From contig CAJTEA010000004.1 in NCBI GenBank assembly GCA_910575265.1, positions 62,001 through 126,000 of the forward strand: DNA of 64,000 bases, written 5' to 3'. The notes under the pieces are model-generated. The model did not search any database. It was given only the letters and a program-made list of their open reading frames with translations, and had not been told where the DNA came from. Source of the stretch: Oscillospiraceae bacterium. Lineage in GTDB: Bacteria; Bacillota; Clostridia; Oscillospirales; Oscillospiraceae. Positions 58,597-64,000 of the stretch are shown piece after piece; the stretch's first letter is position 1; each line of letters starts with the position of its first letter. The translations under genes were made by a program, and so were the position numbers.

Positions 58597-58848
58597 TTAT
58601 CGGCGGCGTCCTTTGGGATGTTCGTCCTTTTCCATTTTGTAGAAAAGGTAATCCAGACAGTCGATTTTCTTTTGCTCCGCATGAACTGTATCCAGCAGCG
58701 TCCTTCTATAGCGGGTCAGAATCTGTTTCATTTCCTTAGTTCTCTGCCCCCGCGCCAACTCCATACATTGTTGGACAATTTCCGAGTTACAGCCAGCGTC
58801 AATGAGATTTTGACGGAGAATGCCCTCAGTGTCTGATGCTTCCGCCAC
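58597..58848 (-). CDS. small conserved helical protein
   Basis: An 83-residue, mostly helical, charged protein (LRQNLIDAGCNSEIVQQCMEL, then LLDTVHAEQKKIDCLDYLFY). Similar proteins occur beside LysR and flavodoxin clusters in Clostridia, but no function is known. The start is GTG with AGGAGGTGAGG directly upstream. It is first in the minus-strand unit leading to the hydrolase and oxidoreductase. Confidence 0.75.
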   Translation of the reverse strand: MAEASDTEGILRQNLIDAGCNSEIVQQCMELARGQRTKEMKQILTRYRRTLLDTVHAEQKKIDCLDYLFYKMEKDEHPKGRRR

Positions 58849-58869
58849 GTCCTCACCTCCTATGCCGAA

Positions 58870-58898
58870 AGTATAACGCTTTGATGCTGAGATAGCAA
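58870..58898 (-). promoter_or_regulatory. promoter of the hydrolase-oxidoreductase unit
   Basis: Minus strand TTGCTA (58893-58898), 17-base spacer, TATACT (58870-58875). Confidence 0.7.
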
Positions 58899-58924
58899 AT
58901 ATCCATTTTCTATTTCAAGTTATT

Positions 58925-58942
58925 CTTGTAGAGAATGACAAG
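58925..58942. promoter_or_regulatory. candidate LysR binding site
   Basis: CTTGT and ACAAG form an interrupted palindrome of LysR type over the -35 region of the lysR promoter and upstream of the divergent promoter. This fits autoregulation plus activation. Confidence 0.45.
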
Positions 58943-58954
58943 GTTTGCTATACT
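58926..58954 (+). promoter_or_regulatory. promoter of the lysR-type gene
   Basis: TTGTAG (58926-58931), 17-base spacer, TATACT (58949-58954). Confidence 0.65.
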
Positions 58955-58972
58955 GGGATCGGAGGTGTTACG

Positions 58973-59866
58973 ATGGAACTGCGAGTATTGCGCTATTTTC
59001 TGGAGGTTGCCCGTGAAGGAAACATTACTCACGCGGCCCAAAGGCTCCACATATCCCAGCCCACATTATCAAAGCAACTGAAGGAGCTGGAAGGCGAACT
59101 TGGAAAGAAACTGTTTATCCGCGGTAATTACAATGTCCGTTTGACTGATGAGGGAATGCTTCTGCGGAAACGGGCAGAGGATATTTGGGATATGGTGGGC
59201 AAGACAGAGGAGGAGTTCAAAACCCTGGGGGAGATCACCGGAGGAGATGTCCGCATCGGTTGCGCGGAATCCGATGGGATGAAATATCTTGCCCAACGGG
59301 TCAAGGTCATACAGAATCAGTATCCGTCTATTCGATTCCATCTGTACAGCGGGGATACTGACGACCTTTCTGAACGTCTGGATCGGGGCCTTTTTGATTT
59401 TGCCGTGATTGCTCAGACGGTGGATTTGTCCAAATATAATTACCTGGAGTTTCCCGGCGCGGACACCTGGGGCGTTGTCATGCGGAAAGACGCTCCATTA
59501 GCTGAGAAAGAAAAAATCTGTATAGATGATCTCCTGGATTTGCCGCTGATCGTTTCCCGGCAGGGATTGCGAGAGGATATCCCGAAACTCTTTGGCGAAA
59601 GAATGGATCGGCTGAATGTCAAAGCTACCATTAACCTGACCTTCAATGGCAGCATCCTGGCACGGGAAGGAGTAGGATATGTACTGACCTTTGAAAAGCT
59701 GGTGGACATTAGCAACCAGAGCATGCTGTGCTTCCGTCCCCTGACGCCGACACTGGAAACAAAACTGTTTTTTATTTGGAAAAAGTACCAGATGTTCACG
59801 CCAGCGGCAGAGCTTTTCTTGACTGAAATGCGAGAGCGGTTTGGCGTTTCTGTTGGCATGGCGTAA
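58973..59866 (+). CDS. LysR-family transcriptional regulator
   Basis: A 297-residue regulator. The N-terminal winged helix (LRYFLEVAREGNITHAAQRL, HISQPTLSKQLKELE) is followed by a periplasmic-binding-like effector domain. It is divergent from the small protein-hydrolase-oxidoreductase unit and is the obvious candidate to control it. The ribosome binding site is GGAGGTG. Its stop is 28 bases before transposase remnants, so the insertion just spared it. Confidence 0.93.
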   Translation: MELRVLRYFLEVAREGNITHAAQRLHISQPTLSKQLKELEGELGKKLFIRGNYNVRLTDEGMLLRKRAEDIWDMVGKTEEEFKTLGEITGGDVRIGCAESDGMKYLAQRVKVIQNQYPSIRFHLYSGDTDDLSERLDRGLFDFAVIAQTVDLSKYNYLEFPGADTWGVVMRKDAPLAEKEKICIDDLLDLPLIVSRQGLREDIPKLFGERMDRLNVKATINLTFNGSILAREGVGYVLTFEKLVDISNQSMLCFRPLTPTLETKLFFIWKKYQMFTPAAELFLTEMRERFGVSVGMA

Positions 59867-59867
59867 A

Positions 59868-60478
59868 AATCTGTGTAAGCGATATTCGACAAAGTCAGGG
59901 ATGCCGCTGAGAAAACTGGGCTTGTCCCAGCCCCTGGATCATGTTGGTCGTGTATATAATTTTCCGGACCTCAGGTGGATATTCATAGAACGCGCTCAAA
60001 ACTTCCCAATTCTCCTCCCAGCTCTTCACACAGGAGGGGTACTGTCCGCGCCATTTTTTTCCAAACTGGAGCAGGTTTTCCTCCTCCTCATCCAAGGTGA
60101 CGGCGGTGTAAATTTTCTTCACCTTGTTGTGGATGGCGTCCGGAAATACGAAGGGATATACCGTCTCCGGCGGCCGGTTCTCCGCCGCGCTAAGAGCCGC
60201 CGCCAGACTCATGGCCTCGCCAGGGCCCCGAGAACCGGGGCCCGCGTCCAGCCGTCCCTCCCGCGCCGCCTTCCGCCACCCGTACAGCGTATCCACCGGT
60301 ATCCCCAGTTCCTTCGCGGCCTTTCCCGCTCCGATCCCCTGGGCCGGCTTTACCGCCTCTAACTTGTATTCCTTCTCATATTTCCTCTGTTCCCTCACCC
60401 TTCTATGCACCTTCCTTACTCTTACTATTTTACTCCTTTTTCGTCAGTTGGAGGTGTCTATTTTTTTGTACCACATCA
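59868..60478 (-). mobile_element. remnant of hybrid IS3/IS256 insertion sequences
   Basis: The segment carries an IS3-type OrfA N-terminus joined to an IS256-type transposase C-terminus. At its right edge, TGATGTGGTACAAAAAAATA (minus strand, near 60475) looks like an insertion-sequence left end. AAATCTGTGTAA near 59870 could be an IS256-type right end. No matching terminal repeats or target duplication were identified, so it is inactive. Confidence 0.6.
59895..60410 (-). pseudogene. chimeric IS3 OrfA / IS256 transposase fragment
   Basis: A 171-codon open frame. Residues 10-65 match an IS3 OrfA HTH (EKEYKLEAVKPAQGIGAGKA, ELGIPVDTLYGWRKAAREG). From about residue 90 the sequence matches the late part of an IS256/mutator transposase (KKIYTAVTLDEEEENLLQF, FYEYPPEVRKIIYTTNMI). 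The normal continuation of IS256 is lost after TTNMIQGL. The DDE core of either element is incomplete, so no transposase activity is expected. Confidence 0.78.
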
Positions 60479-60537
60479 CCTGATTTAAATGATTTTATCA
60501 AGAAGTAGTATAGTTTAATCGTTTTTGACAGGCTGAA

Positions 60538-60565
60538 GGGGACAAATGCTCCCGCATTTGTCCCC
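60538..60565. terminator. perfect 12-bp hairpin after the anti-sigma-type gene
   Basis: Arms 60538-60549 and 60554-60565 (GGGGACAAATGC and complement) surround a TCCC loop, downstream of the minus-strand gene. The T run is short. Confidence 0.55.
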
Positions 60566-60613
60566 TTGTATCCTTGCCTTAATGACATTGACGCTGTGCC
60601 GGTCTTTTATGAT

Positions 60614-61030
60614 TTATCCACTCTCCGCCGCTTTGCGGACGATCAGGATATTCTGTCCATCCCGGTACTCATAGGTGATATCATCCATCAGCTTCTTCAC
60701 CATAAATATGCCCAGCCCACCGATCTGCCGTTCCTCTGCGGCCAGACTGATATCCGGGTCCTGTTTTTCCAGGGGATTGTAAGGCACGCCCTGGTCGATA
60801 AAGGTAATGGTAACAGTGAGCGGTTCTCCGTTCACCGAAACCCGAACAGTGGCCGGGCCAGTCTCCGGATTGTAGGCATAGTTGGCGATATTGGAGAAAA
60901 TCTCATCAATGGCGATATCGATCTGCATCTGCACCTTTGGGGAACAGCCCCAGGTCTCCAGCTGCTCATCCACAAACTCCGTCACCAGCGGGACATTTTC
61001 CAGGGTGGCGCTCAAGGTCAGTTCATTCAC
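60614..61030 (-). CDS. RsbW/SpoIIAB-like ATP-binding anti-sigma regulatory kinase
   Basis: A 138-residue HATPase_c protein. Signatures: DIAIDEIFSNIANYAY (N-box), FIDQGVPYNP (G1) and GGLGIFMVKKLMDD (G2). Such proteins phosphorylate anti-anti-sigma partners or bind sigma factors. The GTG start at 61030 has GGAGAGGAGG upstream; longer versions run into the phosphatase gene. The partner phosphatase gene ends 2 bases upstream. No sigma factor or STAS-domain gene is visible nearby. Confidence 0.86.
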   Translation of the reverse strand: MNELTLSATLENVPLVTEFVDEQLETWGCSPKVQMQIDIAIDEIFSNIANYAYNPETGPATVRVSVNGEPLTVTITFIDQGVPYNPLEKQDPDISLAAEERQIGGLGIFMVKKLMDDITYEYRDGQNILIVRKAAESG

Positions 61031-61032
61031 GA

Positions 61033-62484
61033 TTACGGCCTCCTCTCCTTCTGGGACATGTACTGTTTGAATTCCAGGCAAAGCATGGTGATGTCGTCGA
61101 ACTGCTCCGCTTCCCCCACAAAAGCATTGATATCCGTTTTAACAGCGGAGAGCAGGCCCCGGGGTGATGCGTCCCGGTTTCGATCCAGCACCGCCTGGAG
61201 CCGGTCCATGCCGTACAACTCCTGGTCGCTCCGGGTGGCCTCTGTTACGCCGTCGGTATATTGGAACAGCTTGTCGCCTGGGGAAAGGGTCACACTGTCC
61301 GCCTGGAAGGTCATGCCCTCCATTCCTGCCAGCACAAAGCCGGGGCGGGTCTTTCGGGGCGCGTAGCTTCCCCCCGCAGGGCAGAGAAAGGCGGGCTCGT
61401 GGCCGGCGTTCACAAAGCGCAGCTCGCCGGTGACCAGGTCCAGCACTCCCTCGAAAGCGGTAATGAACAGTCCCTCCTTGTTGGCCTCGCACAGCAGTTC
61501 GTTGACCTGCCGGAACACCTCTCCCAGGTCCGCGCCGGGCAGGGTGTGGTCCTTAATGAGGGTCTTGCCAATAACCATAAACAGGGCGGCGGGCACCCCC
61601 TTGCCAGACACATCAGCCATGACGATAGCCAGGTGCCGGTTGTCCACCATGAAGAAGTCGTAGAAGTCGCCGCCCACCTCCCTGGCAGGGTCCATGGTGG
61701 CGTAGATGTCAAACTCACCGCGCTCTGGAAAGGCCGGAAAAATGGAGGGCAGCATATCCGCCTGAATCTGGGTGGCGATGGACAACTCGGTGCCGATGCG
61801 CTGACTCTCCCGGACGATCTCATCCTGCCGGCTCAGCAGACCGTGGGTCCGCTTGGACAGGGTGATACAGATCAGATAGACCACTACGATCACCACCGCC
61901 CGGGGCATATAATAGAAATTCAGTGCCCGCAGCAGGATATTATCTCCAGCCGCTGCCGCCACCCGGATAAATTCTACCCGGGTGGCCACACCGGCCAGCT
62001 CCGCGCTGGAGCGCATAATATTGCTGTCCCAAACTCCTACGAAAATGCCGATATAAAAGGATACCAACATGCACAGCAGGGTACCCGCGGCGACGAACCG
62101 GGTGAACCGGGGAGAGTAATAGTGGCAGGACAGCACGATCGGACAGGTCCAAGCCATAATCATCTGCAACGTCAGCACGAAGGACATGGCGGAGATGCCC
62201 AGCAGGAAACAGCACACGATAAAATATTTCTCCCCCCGTCCCAGCTTGAGGTTCAGCCATTTTCTCGCCAGAGGCAGTAAAAACAGGAGGATTCCCGTGG
62301 GCATTACGATATTCATTGAGGTCTTATCTACAATGAAAAAGCCCAAAATATTCAGGATCCACATAAGGGTGGCGACAATGGCCGCAAACTTGAGACAGGT
62401 GGCGGCGTAGTGGTTGGCCCGCTCTTCGTTGTAGGAAAAAAGGTTCTCTTTCTCCAAGGCGGCGCCAAATTTCTCATGTTCCAT
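61033..62484 (-). CDS. membrane SpoIIE-type PP2C serine phosphatase
   Basis: About 483 residues. Six or so membrane helices (roughly residues 35-215) form an N-terminal sensor or anchor. A short coiled linker leads to a PPM/SpoIIE catalytic domain: EVGGDFYDFF, MADVSGKGVPAALFM, FVNAGHEPAFL and QYTDGVTEA carry the metal-binding aspartates. It should dephosphorylate a STAS-type phosphoprotein in opposition to the adjacent kinase. The start is uncertain: ATG at 62484 has GGGAAAG upstream, while TTG at 62511 also keeps the frame. Confidence 0.87.
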   Translation of the reverse strand: MEHEKFGAALEKENLFSYNEERANHYAATCLKFAAIVATLMWILNILGFFIVDKTSMNIVMPTGILLFLLPLARKWLNLKLGRGEKYFIVCCFLLGISAMSFVLTLQMIMAWTCPIVLSCHYYSPRFTRFVAAGTLLCMLVSFYIGIFVGVWDSNIMRSSAELAGVATRVEFIRVAAAAGDNILLRALNFYYMPRAVVIVVVYLICITLSKRTHGLLSRQDEIVRESQRIGTELSIATQIQADMLPSIFPAFPERGEFDIYATMDPAREVGGDFYDFFMVDNRHLAIVMADVSGKGVPAALFMVIGKTLIKDHTLPGADLGEVFRQVNELLCEANKEGLFITAFEGVLDLVTGELRFVNAGHEPAFLCPAGGSYAPRKTRPGFVLAGMEGMTFQADSVTLSPGDKLFQYTDGVTEATRSDQELYGMDRLQAVLDRNRDASPRGLLSAVKTDINAFVGEAEQFDDITMLCLEFKQYMSQKERRP

Positions 62485-62516
62485 TCTTACTTTCCCATGC
62501 TTTCGTTTCAACGCCC

Positions 62517-64000
62517 TCAGTCTGTCATGGCCATCAGCTGCTCCAGCGTGACCTCGTAGACCAGGGGCAGCTCCTCAGGCTCCTCCGGCTCGGGTTCGGG
62601 TTCCGGCTCCGGTTCCGGCTCTGGAGGCACATCGGGGAACCAGAGTCTCTCCTCTTCCGAGGGCTCAGCCTCCTCCTGGTTCTCCTGGCCCTGGAACAGG
62701 CCGGCGAACAGATCGTCCACCGACACAGGCGCCTCCTCCGCGGGGGGCTCCCACAGCGGCTCAACCGGTGGGGGCGGGGCGAAGAGATCGGCAAATATGT
62801 CGTCGTTATCCTCAACGCCCGCCGGATCGGACCAGTTCTCCTCCGCCCTGGCAACGGGCTCCTCCCGGTACGCGGTTCCCCGCTCGTTCTCCAGCTCCTG
62901 GCGGACAGTGCGGCGGATCTCCTGTACCAGCGCCTCAAACCCGTAGCGCTGGAGGGCGGCGGGACTGAATGGGCCGTCCTCTCCGTCCCCGTTCTCTTCC
63001 TCCTCTGCCTGGAAAATCATATGCCTGGGCAGCTCCTGTGCTACCGGGGTATCCTCCCCCATGAGAAGGATTTCTTCCTCCCCTTCGTCCTCCACCTCCA
63101 CCAGGGAGATGCCGCTGGCGCGGAAATCGGGAAGGTCCTCCTCTTCCGGGGTAAAGCTCAGGCGGCTGGCCTGCTCCTCCTCCCAGGCCCAGCGGGCGGG
63201 ACGGCTGGGGCCGACCTCATCCTCCCAGACCTGCATGCCCTCCTCGCCGCCGAAAAAGTGGGTGGCGTAGAACGGATTGGTAAACAGGTCCTCCACCGGC
63301 TCAGGGGTCTCGATCTGGAGGGTGGCCCGACTGGCCGGCCCGGTCACCACAAAGGCCTGGCCCCGGGGCGCGGAGATAATCTGCTCCTGCTCGCTTTCAT
63401 TGATTCCCCCGGCCTTTTCATAGAGGGTGCAAAGGTCATGCATGTCGTTGGGAGCCAGGGAGAAGATCAGGCTGTACTGGCAGGCGTTGATGATGGCGGT
63501 GGACTTCCGGGCCAGCTCCTCGCTGCCCACAAAGTCCTTGATGTTCTGGGTAATGACAATCTGCATGCCGTTGTATTTCCGGATGCGCTTGGCCAACTGG
63601 AACATGAAGTCCAGGGCCAGAGGGTATTTGGCGTCGATAAATACATGGGCCTCGTCAATGACCACGATAATCTTTCGGCTGGCTTTGTATTTCAGGTTGT
63701 ACTCCCGGTTTTTGATGATCTCGTTGTCCAGGTATTTCAGCACCAGCAGCATCTGGGCGTTGGCCACCGTGTTGTTCCGGTTGGCCAGCAGGGACTGGAA
63801 ATTGAACACAATGAAGTTCTCTACGGTAGACAGGGTGGAGGGACCGTTCCAGATATTGGCGTTCCGCCCACCGGTGGAAAACTTGGCGATGTAGTTCATC
63901 AGCACCCGGAGGTTGGTCTTCAGGTAGTCGCTCTTGGTGCGCTGGAACTCCTCCAGCACGCAGTCGTACAGATCGTCGAAAATGGGGTAGTCCTCCGGCC
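62517..64000 (-). CDS. VirB4/TraE-like ATPase with a long acidic tail (partial)
   Basis: The frame is open to the window edge, so the N-terminus is missing; a GTG at 63959 is probably internal. The visible part has the late VirB4-type ATPase region: Walker B IIVVIDEAHVFIDA, then MQIVITQNIKDFVGS and the GQAFVVTGPASRATLQIETP ending. After that come about 270 residues rich in Glu, Asp and Pro, including a PE dipeptide run near 62575-62625 and paired DDLFAGLF/DDIFADLF motifs. VirB4 proteins power type IV secretion, but no other conjugation gene is visible here. Confidence 0.75.
   Translation of the reverse strand, partial: PEDYPIFDDLYDCVLEEFQRTKSDYLKTNLRVLMNYIAKFSTGGRNANIWNGPSTLSTVENFIVFNFQSLLANRNNTVANAQMLLVLKYLDNEIIKNREYNLKYKASRKIIVVIDEAHVFIDAKYPLALDFMFQLAKRIRKYNGMQIVITQNIKDFVGSEELARKSTAIINACQYSLIFSLAPNDMHDLCTLYEKAGGINESEQEQIISAPRGQAFVVTGPASRATLQIETPEPVEDLFTNPFYATHFFGGEEGMQVWEDEVGPSRPARWAWEEEQASRLSFTPEEEDLPDFRASGISLVEVEDEGEEEILLMGEDTPVAQELPRHMIFQAEEEENGDGEDGPFSPAALQRYGFEALVQEIRRTVRQELENERGTAYREEPVARAEENWSDPAGVEDNDDIFADLFAPPPPVEPLWEPPAEEAPVSVDDLFAGLFQGQENQEEAEPSEEERLWFPDVPPEPEPEPEPEPEPEEPEELPLVYEVTLEQLMAMTD
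62575..62625 (-). repeat. Pro-Glu coding repeat in the VirB4-like tail
   Basis: Imperfect 6-base units encode PEPEPEPEPEPE. Similar in kind to the LCP tail repeat, and a candidate for length variation. Confidence 0.8.

Overview
The window is a GC-rich chromosomal segment from a member of the Bacillota, class Clostridia. The best guess is a gut Oscillospiraceae (Flavonifractor / Lawsonibacter / Oscillibacter neighbourhood). That placement is an inference from GC-rich codon use, strong AGGAGG-type ribosome binding sites, consensus sigma-A promoters (often with an extended -10), a T-box, a TPP riboswitch, NadD-YqeK and LytR-CpsA-Psr genes, and clostridial small proteins. No taxonomic search was possible.

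Layout. 1-7.7 kb: rpoB and rpoC, both with acidic C-terminal tails, closed by a terminator. 7.9-13.4 kb (minus strand): trmL-pgk-tpiA-gpmI-eno, a lower-glycolysis operon without gap. 13.8-20.6 kb: cinA, then a T-box leader (candidate valine specifier GUG), two membrane-associated genes, valS and a ferredoxin-type aldo/keto reductase. 20.7-23.7 kb: a YtrA-like GntR regulator, an ABC ATPase, two membrane proteins and a 24-residue hydrophobic peptide. 23.7-29.5 kb: smc and ftsY, separated by four small genes. 29.6-33.7 kb: rdgB, yhbY, nadD-yqeK (fused), an LCP ligase and rsfS. 33.7-34.9 kb: an AT-rich insert with an Xre repressor, two matching operators, and a DUF2752 / TM2 pair. 34.9-41.7 kb: lipid kinase, AzlCD, an SDR, a DUF4015-like protein, a 51-residue peptide and an LTA-synthase-like sulfatase. 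41.9-46.6 kb: a 172-residue protein with cstA, a TIGR01906 membrane protein, and a uracil permease behind a leader peptide and terminator. 46.6-48.6 kb: a two-component system. 48.7-51.7 kb: a TPP riboswitch and a thiamine-precursor ABC transporter. 51.9-53.9 kb: an EF-G paralogue with altered G motifs.

54.1-56.8 kb is a decay zone. It holds a frameshifted IS30-type HTH, an IS5-type transposase tail, a flavodoxin present as separated N- and C-terminal pieces, an SLH/aldo-keto reductase whose C-terminus is replaced by flavodoxin sequence, and a truncated, frameshifted DUF4405 gene. 56.9-59.9 kb carries an FMN oxidoreductase, an alpha/beta hydrolase and a small protein divergent from a LysR regulator. 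59.9-60.5 kb is a hybrid IS3/IS256 remnant. 60.6-64 kb has an anti-sigma-type kinase, a membrane SpoIIE-type phosphatase and a VirB4-like ATPase with a long acidic Pro/Glu tail that runs off the window.

The most attractive leads are the leader-peptide attenuator in front of the uracil permease, the VirB4-like ATPase beside a phosphatase/kinase switch, the peptide ending the GntR-ABC operon, the DUF2752 gene lacking a normal start codon, and the flavodoxin gene scrambling.
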